NCBI GenBank assembly: GCA_019753285.1
Contig: JAIELD010000015.1
Coordinates: 1 to 64,000, forward strand
DNA: 64,000 nt
Direction: 5' to 3'
Source: Beijerinckiaceae bacterium
Lineage (GTDB): Bacteria > Pseudomonadota > Alphaproteobacteria > Rhizobiales > Beijerinckiaceae
This document shows positions 36,741 through 46,256 of the stretch, piece by piece; positions within the stretch are counted from its first letter, which is position 1; every line of letters begins with the position of its first letter. The position numbers and the translations under genes are program-made. A model generated the notes under the pieces. It was given only the letters and a program-made list of their open reading frames with translations, ran no database searches and had not been told where the DNA came from.

Positions 36741-38533
36741 GCACCGGGGGACAAAACGGCATCGAGGCAAAGTCGGCTCCGGGCGATGCCGCTACGCTGC
36801 GAGCGCCGTCCTTTCCCGTGAGCCATCTGGGCTTCCTCGCCCTTTCCATCGTCGCCGTCTTCCTCGCTGCGACGATGCCATTCGACGGCTATGTGCTTAA
36901 TATCCTCATGCAGGCGGCGACCTATGCGATCGCCGTGTTCGGCCTTTCGGTCGTGCTCGGCCTGTGCGGGCAGATCAATCTTGCCCAGGCGGCATTCTTC
37001 GGCTTCGGCGCGTATGCGGTCGGGATCGGGACAGCCGACTACCATGTTTCATTCTGGCTCTGTCTTGCGCTCGGCATGGTCGTCGCGCTCGGCGCCGGCG
37101 CGATGCTCGGCCTGACGACGCTGAAGCTCGGCGGGCATTACCTCGCCATGGTGACGATCTCGTTCCAGCAGATCGTCACTCTGGTGATGACCAACGCCAT
37201 CTCATTCACGCACGGGCCGGACGGCGTCTCCCATATCGAGCGGCCCTCGATCCTGTCGTCGCAGCAGGCATATCTCGCCTTCTGCGTCGCGGCGCTGGCG
37301 TTCGTCGGCTATCTCGTCTGGCAATTGCCGCAATCGAGGCTCGGCCGTGCCATGCGGGCCGTGCGCGACAACGAGCTCGCCGCTGGCGTTGCCGGCATCG
37401 ACGTCTACCGCACCAAGGTCTACGCCTTCGCCATCTGCGCACTGCTCGGCGCGCTCGGCGGCGGCCTGTTCGCGGGTGGCTTCGCCTATATCAGCCCGGA
37501 CCAGTTTTCATTCGCCGAGTCGATCATCTTCCTCACCATGGCGCTCCTCGGCGGAATCGCCTCGCCGATCGGCTCGGTGATCGGCACGGGGTTTCTCATC
37601 CTCATCCCGGAATGGCTGCGCTTCCTGAAATCGATCCCGGGTCTCTATCTCGCGCTCTATGGCCTTGCCGTCATCCTGATCGTTCTCTTCATGCCGGACG
37701 GCATATGGGGCTTCATTTCGAGCATCATAGACCGCTTTCGTGCCAAACCCGCGCCGCAGGCGGCCGGCGATCTCGTTCTCCAGCCGGGCCAACGCGGCGG
37801 CGAGACCGTGCTCGAAGTGAACGGGCTCGCCAAACATTTCGGCGGCCTCAAAGCCGTCGATGGTGTCGACATCGCAGTCAGGCGCGCCTCGGTCCATGCG
37901 CTGATCGGCCCGAACGGCAGCGGCAAGACGACCATTCTGAATGTCCTCTCCGGCATCTATGGCGCCACCGCCGGAACGATCCGGCTCGACGGGGCGGACA
38001 TCACGCGCGCGCCGACCCACATCCGCAGCATCGCCGGCCTCGGACGCACCTTCCAGAACATCCGCCTCTTCCGCACGATGACCGCGCTGGAAAACGTGGT
38101 GATCGGTGCCGAGCGCAGGGGGAACGAGCTGGTCGACGGGAGCGCGCAGGCGCTCGAAAAACGGGCCTTGGCGGCGCTTGCATTCGTCGGGCTCAAGGGC
38201 CGCGAGCAGGAGCTCATCACCAGCTTCAGCTACGGCCACCAAAGGCTCATCGAAATCGCGCGGGCGCTTGCCGCGAACCCCGTTCTCCTCCTGCTCGACG
38301 AGCCCGCCGCGGGCCTAAATTCCAGCGAGAAGCTGGAGCTGCATGCGCTCCTGAAACGCATCGCGGCGCAGGGCCTCACCATCCTGATCATCGACCACGA
38401 CATGACGCTGGTGAGCGAGGCCGCCTCGCACATCACTGTGCTCAACTTCGGCAAGCGCATCGCGGATGGAGAATCGGTCGGCGTGCTCAATCATCCCGAT
38501 GTCATTTCGGCCTATCTCGGGAGCGACGACTAG
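36737..38533 (+). CDS. LivM-LivG fusion: permease plus ATP-binding protein
   Basis: Start ATG 36737 overlapping livH stop; LivM part (LNILMQAATYAIAVFGLSVVLGLCGQINLAQAAFFGFGAY) continuous with ATPase part (LIGPNGSGKTTILNVLSG, LLLLDEPAAGLNSSE). Confidence 0.92.
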   Translation: MSTGGQNGIEAKSAPGDAATLRAPSFPVSHLGFLALSIVAVFLAATMPFDGYVLNILMQAATYAIAVFGLSVVLGLCGQINLAQAAFFGFGAYAVGIGTADYHVSFWLCLALGMVVALGAGAMLGLTTLKLGGHYLAMVTISFQQIVTLVMTNAISFTHGPDGVSHIERPSILSSQQAYLAFCVAALAFVGYLVWQLPQSRLGRAMRAVRDNELAAGVAGIDVYRTKVYAFAICALLGALGGGLFAGGFAYISPDQFSFAESIIFLTMALLGGIASPIGSVIGTGFLILIPEWLRFLKSIPGLYLALYGLAVILIVLFMPDGIWGFISSIIDRFRAKPAPQAAGDLVLQPGQRGGETVLEVNGLAKHFGGLKAVDGVDIAVRRASVHALIGPNGSGKTTILNVLSGIYGATAGTIRLDGADITRAPTHIRSIAGLGRTFQNIRLFRTMTALENVVIGAERRGNELVDGSAQALEKRALAALAFVGLKGREQELITSFSYGHQRLIEIARALAANPVLLLLDEPAAGLNSSEKLELHALLKRIAAQGLTILIIDHDMTLVSEAASHITVLNFGKRIADGESVGVLNHPDVISAYLGSDD

Positions 38534-38534
38534 G

Positions 38535-39293
38535 ATGGAGACCGGCAAGGGATTGGAGGTCCGCAATCTCAGCGTGCGCTACGGCGAGATTGAGGCGCTG
38601 CGTGGCATATCGTTCACCGTCGCGCCCGGCGAGGTGGTCACGCTTCTGGGGGCCAACGGTGCAGGCAAGTCGACGACGCTCAGGGCGATATCCGGCCTCG
38701 AACGCCCTGCCGGCGGAGATATCCTCTTCGAAGGCCAGTCGATCGCCGGCCTGAATTCCGAGCAGATCGTGCGGCGCGGCATCTCGCATGTGCCCGAGCG
38801 CCGGCGAATATTCCCCGGCCTCACGGTCAAGGAAAACATCATGCTCTGCGGCTCCAACAGGCGCGCGAGCAAGCCCGAACTTGCAAGCGAGACCGAGGCG
38901 ATGTTCGATCTTTTCCCCGAGATCAGGCCGTTTCGCGACGCGCTCGGCTGGACGCTCTCAGGCGGGCAGCAGCAGATGGTGGCGGTGGCGCGCGGGCTGA
39001 TGGCGAAGCCACGCCTGCTGTTGCTCGACGAGCCTTCGCTCGGTCTCGCTCCGCTCATCGTCAAGGCGGTGTTTGCCATCATCGCTGAAATCCGCCGGCG
39101 CGGCACCACCGTGCTCCTCGTCGAGCAGAACGCCCGCGTCGGGCTCTCGGTCGCCGATCGCGGCTATGTGCTGGAGACTGGCACGCTCGTGCTCGGCGGC
39201 AAGCCCGATGACCTCTGGAACAATGACGCGATCCGCGCAGCCTATCTCGGCGGCGCAAAAGCCAAGGGCCACGCCCTTGCCGAACAGGCCTGA
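38535..39293 (+). CDS. LivF-type ATP-binding protein
   Basis: LLGANGAGKSTTLRAISGLERP; LSGGQQQMVAVARGLMAKPRLLLLDEPSLGLAP. Confidence 0.93.
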   Translation: METGKGLEVRNLSVRYGEIEALRGISFTVAPGEVVTLLGANGAGKSTTLRAISGLERPAGGDILFEGQSIAGLNSEQIVRRGISHVPERRRIFPGLTVKENIMLCGSNRRASKPELASETEAMFDLFPEIRPFRDALGWTLSGGQQQMVAVARGLMAKPRLLLLDEPSLGLAPLIVKAVFAIIAEIRRRGTTVLLVEQNARVGLSVADRGYVLETGTLVLGGKPDDLWNNDAIRAAYLGGAKAKGHALAEQA

Positions 39294-39296
39294 CCG

Positions 39297-40385
39297 ATGC
39301 CGCTTATAAATTCCGCTGCGCTGACCGACTTCATCGCCGAGATTTTCGCGCGGGCGAAATCCTCGTCCGAGGAAGCGCGGCGCATCGCGCAATATCTCGT
39401 CACGGCCAACCTCACGGGCCATGACAGCCATGGCGTCATCCGCGTGCCGATCTATGTCGAGCGCACGCTTGCCGGCGGCACCGTGCCGGACCAGACCGTG
39501 GAGGTGCTGGTCGATCTGCCGGCGCTGGCCGTGATCGACGGCCGCTTCGGCTACGGGCAGACGGTCGGACCGCAAGCGGTGCGTATCGGCATGGACAAGG
39601 CGAAGGCCGGCGGCGTCGCTGCGATGGCGCTCCGCAATTCCGGCCATATCGGCCGCATCGGCGATTGGGCGGAGATGGCGGCGGCGGACGGCCTCGTCTC
39701 GATCTTTTTCGTCAACGTCGCCGGCAGCGTGCTCGTCGCGCCCTTCGGCGGGGTCGAACGGCGGCTGTCGACGGCCCCGTTCTGCGTGGGCATTCCGCGA
39801 CCCGGAGCCGACCCCGTTATCCTCGATTTCGCAACCTCGCTGGTTGCCGAAGGCAAGGCGCTCGTCGCGAGCCGGGGCGGAAAGCCGCTGCCCGACGATG
39901 CGCTGATCGACGCTGACGGCACGATCAGCGGCGATCCCCATGTGCTCTATGGCCCTTACGAATTCGAGGGTCCGCGCAACTACATGCAGGGCACCGGGGC
40001 GCTCCGTGCGTTCGGCGATCACAAGGGGTCCGGCCTCGCGCTCATCTGCGAGTTGCTCGGCGGCGCGCTTACGGGCAATGGCGCGACCGGCCCCGGCAAG
40101 CGCTTCGCCAACGGCATGCTCGCCATCTTCATCGACCCGGCGAGGGCCGATCCAGTTCAGTTCTTCGGGGGCGACATGGCCGAGTACCTCGCCTACTACA
40201 AAAGCTCGAAACCGGCAGAGCCGGGCGGGGAAATCCTGACGCCGGGCGAGACGGAGCAACGCTACCGGCGTGAGCGGACCGCAAACGGCATCATGCTGCC
40301 CGATGACGCCTGGAGCAATATCGTGGCAACGGCAAAAGCGGTCGGCCTCGGCGAGAACCGCGTCGTCATCGCGCTTCAGCGTTAG
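39297..40385 (+). CDS. Ldh_2 family malate/lactate/hydroxycarboxylate dehydrogenase (YbiC/HcxB-like)
   Basis: VTANLTGHDSHGVIRVPIYVERTLAGG; LRNSGHIGRIGDWAEMAAADGLVSIFFVNV; DHKGSGLALICELLGGALTG. Confidence 0.9.
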   Translation: MPLINSAALTDFIAEIFARAKSSSEEARRIAQYLVTANLTGHDSHGVIRVPIYVERTLAGGTVPDQTVEVLVDLPALAVIDGRFGYGQTVGPQAVRIGMDKAKAGGVAAMALRNSGHIGRIGDWAEMAAADGLVSIFFVNVAGSVLVAPFGGVERRLSTAPFCVGIPRPGADPVILDFATSLVAEGKALVASRGGKPLPDDALIDADGTISGDPHVLYGPYEFEGPRNYMQGTGALRAFGDHKGSGLALICELLGGALTGNGATGPGKRFANGMLAIFIDPARADPVQFFGGDMAEYLAYYKSSKPAEPGGEILTPGETEQRYRRERTANGIMLPDDAWSNIVATAKAVGLGENRVVIALQR

Positions 40386-40404
40386 CGCGCGCTCGTCATC
40401 CGCT

Positions 40405-41796
40405 TTAGCCCGGCGGCCTTGCTTCCACGACCCCGGCCTGCTCAAGCGCATGCGCGGCCCTGAGGCAGATGTCTTCCCGCCAGGGCGGCGCGATGAGCTG
40501 AACGCCGATCGGCAAAGCGCCGCCGCCGAAGAATGGAACCGCGGCGACCGGCAGGCCGATGCAGGAGATGGGCTGCGTGAAGAGGCCGAGATTGGGCCTG
40601 ACTGCGACAGTCTCCCCGCGCAGCTCCATCGTCTTCTGACCGATAAGCGGAGCCGCGCATGGCGTCGAGGGCGCGATGATGAGGTCGACGCTCTCGAACA
40701 CCCGCAGCATCGTGTCATGAAACCAGCGGCGCGCCTGCTGCGCTTTCAGATACCATGCGGCCGGCAGCATCGCACCGGCGAGCAGGCGGTCTCGGGTATC
40801 GGCGTCGAAATCATCCGCCCGCATCCGCAGACGACCGAGGTGAAAGGCCGAGCTTTCCGCATTGGTGATAAGGAAGGCGGCAGCCCGCGCCACCGCCGCG
40901 CCTTCGATCTTGATGAAGCGCTGCGCATCGAGCGCCCTGGCGACGGCCGAGACGGCTGCCGCCGCCTCAGGCATGTCGTCGGTCGAGAAATAGCCCCCTG
41001 CCACGGCGATGCGGAGGCCGGCGACGCCCTTGAAGAGTGTCGTCGTCACCGGCTCGGCCTGACGCGGCGCACAGGCAGGATCATGCGCGTCGAAGCCTTG
41101 AAGCGCATCATAGGCGAGCGCGAGATCGAGGGCGTTGCGGGCGAAGGGCCCGAGATGGTCGAGCGAATCGCAGAACGGAAAGCTGCGCGTGCGCGGCAGG
41201 CGGCCATAGGTCGGCTTCAGACCGAACACGCCGCAGAACGAACTTGGCACGCGTATGGAGCCATTGGTGTCGGAGCCGAGCGACACTGGCGCGAGACCGG
41301 CGGCGGTCGCCGATCCGCAGCCGGACGACGAGCCGCCCGCCATGCGGGCTGGATCGTGCGGATTGCAGCACGCACCGTCATGCGCATTCTCGCCGGTGAA
41401 ATCATAGGCATATTCGCCCATGTTGAGGCCACCGACGAGAATGGCGCCAGCGGCGCTGAGCCGCTCGACAAGCAGTGCATCTCGCGTCGCTGGCGGGAGC
41501 TCGCGGTTGATCTTGGAGCCGGCGCGGGTCGACAGGCCTTCGATGTCAAACAGGTTCTTGGCCGCGAAGGGCACGCCCGCCAGCGGCCCGAGCGGCTCGC
41601 CTTTCCGGCGCGCGAGATCGATGCCCCGCGCCTGTTCGAGCGCCCTGCCAGCCGTGACATCCGTGTAGGCATTGAGCGTAGGGTCGAGTGTCTCGATGCG
41701 CGCGAGACAGTCCGTGACGACTGCCTCAGCCGTCAGCGATCCGTTGCGCACGGCCGCCGCGATCTCATGGCCCGGCATGAACGGGGCGACGCTCAA
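40405..41796 (-). CDS. AtzE-like amidase (1-carboxybiuret hydrolase-type, amidase signature family; TTG start)
   Basis: GPLAGVPFAAKNLFDIEGLSTRAGSKI; MAGGSSSGCGSATAAGLAPVSLGSDTNGSIRVPSSFCGVFGLKPTYGRLP; TTG overlaps AtzG-like stop. Confidence 0.85.
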   Translation of the reverse strand: MSVAPFMPGHEIAAAVRNGSLTAEAVVTDCLARIETLDPTLNAYTDVTAGRALEQARGIDLARRKGEPLGPLAGVPFAAKNLFDIEGLSTRAGSKINRELPPATRDALLVERLSAAGAILVGGLNMGEYAYDFTGENAHDGACCNPHDPARMAGGSSSGCGSATAAGLAPVSLGSDTNGSIRVPSSFCGVFGLKPTYGRLPRTRSFPFCDSLDHLGPFARNALDLALAYDALQGFDAHDPACAPRQAEPVTTTLFKGVAGLRIAVAGGYFSTDDMPEAAAAVSAVARALDAQRFIKIEGAAVARAAAFLITNAESSAFHLGRLRMRADDFDADTRDRLLAGAMLPAAWYLKAQQARRWFHDTMLRVFESVDLIIAPSTPCAAPLIGQKTMELRGETVAVRPNLGLFTQPISCIGLPVAAVPFFGGGALPIGVQLIAPPWREDICLRAAHALEQAGVVEARPPG

Positions 41797-42017
41797 CGAT
41801 CGTCTCCGGCTTCTACGCTTCCAGGCCGGAACACCGGAGCAAGGTCAAAGGCGTCGTCAGGCAGGCCAGCGCTTTCGACGAGCGCCGCCATCCGCGAGGC
41901 GACTTTGAGAAATTCCAGCACACCCGGCCGCTGCGCGTCGGTGATGGCAAGCCCGACCGTCGGCGCGACGGCGTCGAGATGCGTCTCGGCATTGAAGGGC
42001 ATGTCTGCTCCGGTCAT
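41793..42017 (-). CDS. AtzG-like small subunit (DUF4089, GatC-related)
   Basis: 74 aa from ATG 42017 (MTGADMPFNAETHLDAVAPTVGLAITDAQRPGVLEFLKVASRMAALVESAGLPDDAFDLAPVFRPG); ATGA overlap with the permease stop. Confidence 0.8.
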   Translation of the reverse strand: MTGADMPFNAETHLDAVAPTVGLAITDAQRPGVLEFLKVASRMAALVESAGLPDDAFDLAPVFRPGSVEAGDDR

Positions 42018-43600
42018 TCGGCAGGCTCCAGTTTGGCCTCTGGCATCGATGGCGCCAGAACGCTCGCCGGCAACCGCGCGCAGAGCAGGAGGAAGCCGGC
42101 CACCATGGCATAGCCGAGGCTGATGGACGGCGTCACGCCGAGCCCGTTCCCGATCCCGATCGATTCGCCGTGCATCAGCCCGAAATAGGTGAGCACCGCC
42201 CCTGCGGCCGCGAAGGCGGCAGCGTGCGCGAATTTGCGATCGATGACGAAGACGGCGATCGCGCCGAGCACCAGCCCGGAGAGGATCGCGCCGCCGCCCA
42301 TCACCTCCAGCCCGTGATAGAGCACGCCCATATTCGCCATCTTGTCGAGGCCAACCGTGGCGGCGTTGGTGCCTGCCGCGCCAAGCGCCCCGTCGATCAG
42401 CACCTTGGCCCAGGCGGCGAGGTGCGGCGTCAGGGCCAGGATGATGGCCGGCGCATGTTTGACCGGCGTCGTCTGGAATGCCTGCGCGCCGATCAGCATG
42501 CCGATATAGAGCAGGATCGGCGAAATGGCGACGATCGGCACGAGCGCCAGCAGCAGCGCCACGATGCCGAACCAGCACAGCGCCGCCACGACGAGGCCCG
42601 TGGCGGCCGAATAGCCTATGCGCCCGCCCATGGCCTTCCAGCCCGGATGACCGATATAGACCGCGTTGATGAACGGGTTTCCCATGAGGCAGCCGATGAG
42701 AGACACGACGCCATCCGCCGTCAGCACACGGGTCGTCAGGTAGTGATCGCCGGCCGCCTCCGCGCTTTCGACGTTGTCCATCGCCTCGACGAGATCGTAG
42801 ATGCCGAACGGGATGGCGGTGACGAGGATGATCCCGAGATAGCTGAACCCCGAAAAGACGTGGTCCACTGCCGGCAGGGGAAGCGAGAAGCCGAAGGTGG
42901 CAAAGGCAGCCCCGAGCTTGGCGAGGCTGAGCCCGCCGACATCGAGGCCGAGGAGAGCCGAGCCCCACGCCACCGCCATGCCGAAGGCGATGGCGACGAG
43001 CCCGGCTGGAATGCCGCGCGGATAGCGTAGGCCGCCGAACCAGCTCACCAGGATGATCGCGAAGCAGACGAGGCCGATCGCCGGCGTGAGGAAGATCTCG
43101 ATCGCCGGACGCATCGAAATGAATGCCACGGAGACGCCGGCGAGCGTGCCGAGCAGCGCGGCCCGCGGTGTGATGGCGCGGATGTAGGGCGCGATGAATC
43201 CGCCGATCATCAGGATGAAGCTCTGGAAGAACACCCAGACGAGCCCGGCTTCCCAGCCCTTGATCGGATCGCCGGTCATGCTGGCGATGGGCAGCATGAT
43301 GACGAAGGTGACGACGAACATGTGCGGCACGCTGATGCCTGAGGGCAACGCGCAGACGTCGCTACGACCGGTCTTGCTGGCGAGTTGCCAGGCGAGCCAG
43401 GCGTAATAGAGCGTCGAAAGCAGCATCATCAGCCCGAGAGCCGGAAGGATGCGCCCGAAGATGATCGGAGCCGGCATCTTGAGCACGAATTGCAGAAGCC
43501 CGGTCAGCACCAGGAGGTTGACCAGGATGTTGGTGCCGAAGCCGAACAGAGCGTTCCAGTCGCCCGGCGTCCAGAACTGCGGTTTGCGATCTGCCTGCAT
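42014..43600 (-). CDS. NCS2-family (AzgA-like) permease of unassigned substrate
   Basis: 528 aa polytopic; FWTPGDWNALFGFGTNILVNLLVLTGLLQFVLKMP; CALPSGISVPHMFVVTFVIMLPI. Confidence 0.8.
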   Translation of the reverse strand: MQADRKPQFWTPGDWNALFGFGTNILVNLLVLTGLLQFVLKMPAPIIFGRILPALGLMMLLSTLYYAWLAWQLASKTGRSDVCALPSGISVPHMFVVTFVIMLPIASMTGDPIKGWEAGLVWVFFQSFILMIGGFIAPYIRAITPRAALLGTLAGVSVAFISMRPAIEIFLTPAIGLVCFAIILVSWFGGLRYPRGIPAGLVAIAFGMAVAWGSALLGLDVGGLSLAKLGAAFATFGFSLPLPAVDHVFSGFSYLGIILVTAIPFGIYDLVEAMDNVESAEAAGDHYLTTRVLTADGVVSLIGCLMGNPFINAVYIGHPGWKAMGGRIGYSAATGLVVAALCWFGIVALLLALVPIVAISPILLYIGMLIGAQAFQTTPVKHAPAIILALTPHLAAWAKVLIDGALGAAGTNAATVGLDKMANMGVLYHGLEVMGGGAILSGLVLGAIAVFVIDRKFAHAAAFAAAGAVLTYFGLMHGESIGIGNGLGVTPSISLGYAMVAGFLLLCARLPASVLAPSMPEAKLEPAE

Positions 43601-43616
43601 GATCCGTTCCCCCTGA

Positions 43617-44288
43617 TCAGGCCGCGAGCGCGGCCAATACGGCGTCTGTCGACGCGACCCAGCCGAAAATGCCGCCCTGCGCTGCGATCATCCGCAGGCC
43701 GACCTCGTGAAATTCCGGGAAATAGGACGCGCAGGCATCCGAAAGTACGAGGCAGCGATAGCCGCGATCGTTGGCCTCGCGCACGGTGGTGTGCACGCAG
43801 ACTTCCGTCGTCACGCCGGCGACGAAGAGCGTCTCGATGCGGCGGTTGCGCAGCATCAGGTCGAGCTCGGTCTGGTAGAATGCGCCCTTGCCCGGCTTGT
43901 CGATCACCGGTTCGCCGGGTTGCGGCGCAAGCTCCGGCACGATGTCGTGCCCCGCCTCGCCGCGGATGAGAATGCGGCCCATGGGTCCGGCAGCGCCGAT
44001 ACGCTTCTCCGGCTCGCCGCGCTCGACCTTGGCAGGCGGCGCATCGGATAGATCAGGTCTATGGCCCTCGCGCGTATGGATCACCATCATGCCGCCGGCG
44101 CGGGCGAATGCCAGCATGCGCCTGCATGGTTCTATGGCGGCGGCCAGCAGTGAAACATCGTTGCCGAGCGCCGCGCCAAAACCGCCGGGTTCGAGAAAAT
44201 CGCGCTGCATGTCGATGATGATGAAGGCGGTGCGCACGAGATCAACGCTGAGCGTATCGGGCTCCGCAGGAATGTCGAACCGGCTCAC
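43617..44288 (-). CDS. Isochorismatase-fold cysteine hydrolase, biuret/triuret hydrolase-like (GTG start)
   Basis: D-K-C residues: [63 protein letters not shown] and [17 protein letters not shown] resemble BiuH. GTG 44288 has GGAGG upstream. Confidence 0.72.
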   Translation of the reverse strand: MSRFDIPAEPDTLSVDLVRTAFIIIDMQRDFLEPGGFGAALGNDVSLLAAAIEPCRRMLAFARAGGMMVIHTREGHRPDLSDAPPAKVERGEPEKRIGAAGPMGRILIRGEAGHDIVPELAPQPGEPVIDKPGKGAFYQTELDLMLRNRRIETLFVAGVTTEVCVHTTVREANDRGYRCLVLSDACASYFPEFHEVGLRMIAAQGGIFGWVASTDAVLAALAA

Positions 44289-44326
44289 GTAAAGGCCTCC
44301 GCAACGCAAAACACCCATGTTGGCTA

Positions 44327-44342
44327 AGCAAGCCCCGTGCCG
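44327..44342 (-). promoter_or_regulatory. Sigma-54 type (-24/-12) promoter motif for the hydrolase-permease-atzGE operon
   Basis: Minus strand CGGCACGGGGCTTGCT vs TGGCACGNNNNTTGCW; one mismatch at the first T; -12 GC about 40 nt upstream of GTG 44288. Confidence 0.65.
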
Positions 44343-44379
44343 CGCGCCGCTACGACGAGATCGTTTGGCGGATGACGAT

Positions 44380-44395
44380 TTGCACAATCTTTGCA
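44380..44395 (+). promoter_or_regulatory. Sigma-54-like (-24/-12) promoter motif for atzF
   Basis: TTGCACAATCTTTGCA vs TGGCACGNNNNTTGCW; correct spacing, mismatch at one of the conserved -24-region Gs; 59 nt before TTG start 44455. Confidence 0.45.
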
Positions 44396-44454
44396 TGGAC
44401 TTGGGGCAACCCATGCCTGCGCTTTAGGCTCCCGCCGCAACAGAAAGCCCGCCC

Positions 44455-46254
44455 TTGCCAACGCTCGCCGACCTTCTATCCGCCCATGTCGAAGGCCGTG
44501 TGCCGCTCGCCGAGACGATCCGCCAAAGCTACGCGCGCCACCGCTTGCAGGCTGATGACGCCATGTTCATCACGCTCAGGCCGGAACAGGAGGCGATCGC
44601 CGAAGCCGAGCGCCTCCAGGCGGAAGGGCATCGCGGCCGCCCGCTCTGGGGCATACCGGTTGCCATCAAGGACAATATCGACGTCGCCGGCCTGCCGACG
44701 ACCGCAGCTTGCCCCACCTTCGCGTACCAGCCCATGGTCGACGCCAGCGTCGTGGCGAGACTGCGCGCCGCCGGAGCAATCGTCATCGGCAAGACCAATC
44801 TCGACCAGTTCGCGACTGGCCTCAACGGATCGCGCTCGCCATACGGCACGCCGCGCAATGCATTGCGGGCCGATCTCGTGCCCGGCGGATCGAGCTCCGG
44901 ATCGGCATCGGCGGTGGCGAGCGGCATCGTTCCCATTGCGCTCGGCACCGACACGGCGGGATCAGGCCGCGTGCCGGCCGGACTACAAAATCTTGTCGGG
45001 CTGAAGCCGAGCCTCGGGCTCGTTCCGATCACTGGAGTTGTACCGGCCTGCCGGACACTCGATTGCGTCTCGATTTTTGCGCAAACGGTGGACGACGCCT
45101 CGCTGGTTCTGTCCGTCATCGCCGGGCCGGATGCCGCAGACCCGTTCTCGCGCGCTCTTGAGATCGGCCGGCCGGGCGGATTGCCGCCTTCTCTGAAATT
45201 GGGCGTGCCGACGCCGGAAACACTGCACTTCGACGGCGACCCTGACGCGAGAGCAAGCTTCGAACTCGCCATAGCGCGGGCAAGCTCCCTCGGCGCGCAA
45301 ATCGTGCCCATCGACATGACGCCATTCTATGCGGCGGCGAAGCTGCTGTACGATGGCCCCTGGGTCGCGGAACGCTTTCTCGTCATCGAGAAGCTGTTGG
45401 CGGACAACCCGGAGGCGATCCTGCCGGTCATCCGCAGCGTGATCGCCGGCAAGCCGCTGGTCGACGCGGCCAAGACCTTCGCCGCCCGCTATAAGGTGGC
45501 CGAGATCGCGCTCGCCGCAAAGGCGGTTTTCAAGACGATCGATGCGCTGATGGTGCCGACCGCGCCGCGCCCGGTGACGCTCGCTGAAATGGAAGCCGAT
45601 CCGATCGGCAAGAACTCGCTGCTCGGCACCTACACCAATTTCGTCAATCTGCTCGATCTTTGTGCGCTGGCCGTGCCCGCGACCCTTGCTACGGACGGCA
45701 CGGCGGCGGGGGTCACCTTCATCGCGCCTGCAGGCCATGACAGCGCGCTCGCCGGCATCGGCCGCGCCTTTCACGCGGCCGCCGCGCTGCCGATGGGTGG
45801 CACTGGGGAGCCGCTGCCACAGCTTTCGGACATTCCGGCCGCGGCTCCGCCGGGCATGATCGAAATCGCCGTCGTCGGCGCGCATCTCTCAGGCATGCCG
45901 CTCAACCATGAACTCGCCAGCCTCGGCGGCGTGTTTTTGAGAGCGACCGCGACCGGCGACAGCCACCGGCTGTTCGCACTGCCGGGCGGACCGCCCTTCA
46001 GGCCGGGGCTGTTGCGGGTTGCACCTGGTGCGGGCGCGCCGGTCGTCATCGAAGTCTGGACGCTGCCGATCGCAGGGTTCGGCCGCTTCGTCGCCGGCAT
46101 TCCCTCCCCGCTCGGCATCGGTACGCTGACGCTAGCCGACGGCACCACCGTCAAGGGATTCATGGTCGAAGCCATCGCCACCGAGAACGCTCGGGATGTG
46201 ACCGACTTCGGCGGATGGCGCGCATACATAGCCGCTCAGACGGCCACCCGCTAA
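44455..46254 (+). CDS. atzF: Allophanate hydrolase (TTG start)
   Basis: 599 aa; amidase signature (PLWGIPVAIKDNIDVAGLPTTAACPTFAY, GGSSSGSASAVASGIVPIALGTDTAGSGRVPAGLQNLVGLKPS) plus C-terminal AtzF domain (VVGAHLSGMPLNHEL...FMVEAIATENARDVTDFGGWRAYIA). Confidence 0.93.
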   Translation: MPTLADLLSAHVEGRVPLAETIRQSYARHRLQADDAMFITLRPEQEAIAEAERLQAEGHRGRPLWGIPVAIKDNIDVAGLPTTAACPTFAYQPMVDASVVARLRAAGAIVIGKTNLDQFATGLNGSRSPYGTPRNALRADLVPGGSSSGSASAVASGIVPIALGTDTAGSGRVPAGLQNLVGLKPSLGLVPITGVVPACRTLDCVSIFAQTVDDASLVLSVIAGPDAADPFSRALEIGRPGGLPPSLKLGVPTPETLHFDGDPDARASFELAIARASSLGAQIVPIDMTPFYAAAKLLYDGPWVAERFLVIEKLLADNPEAILPVIRSVIAGKPLVDAAKTFAARYKVAEIALAAKAVFKTIDALMVPTAPRPVTLAEMEADPIGKNSLLGTYTNFVNLLDLCALAVPATLATDGTAAGVTFIAPAGHDSALAGIGRAFHAAAALPMGGTGEPLPQLSDIPAAAPPGMIEIAVVGAHLSGMPLNHELASLGGVFLRATATGDSHRLFALPGGPPFRPGLLRVAPGAGAPVVIEVWTLPIAGFGRFVAGIPSPLGIGTLTLADGTTVKGFMVEAIATENARDVTDFGGWRAYIAAQTATR

Positions 46255-46256
46255 CG

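Noticed and set aside
36308-38533. 741-aa ORF for the LivM-LivG protein
   Set aside because: N-terminal 143 residues are an alternate frame of livH; ATG 36737 gives the proper LivM start.
36964-38754. 596-aa Arg-rich plus-strand ORF
   Set aside because: Alternate frame of the LivM-LivG gene; no domain signature.
39297-40385. Ldh_2 dehydrogenase as AllD (ureidoglycolate dehydrogenase) feeding the ureide locus
   Set aside because: Attractive by location, but the sequence reads more like YbiC/HcxB hydroxycarboxylate dehydrogenase, and it is convergent with and transcriptionally separate from the amidase operon.
41793-42968. 391-aa ORF ending in the AtzG-like sequence
   Set aside because: The first ~317 residues are an alternate frame of the NCS2 permease; the real gene starts at ATG 42017.
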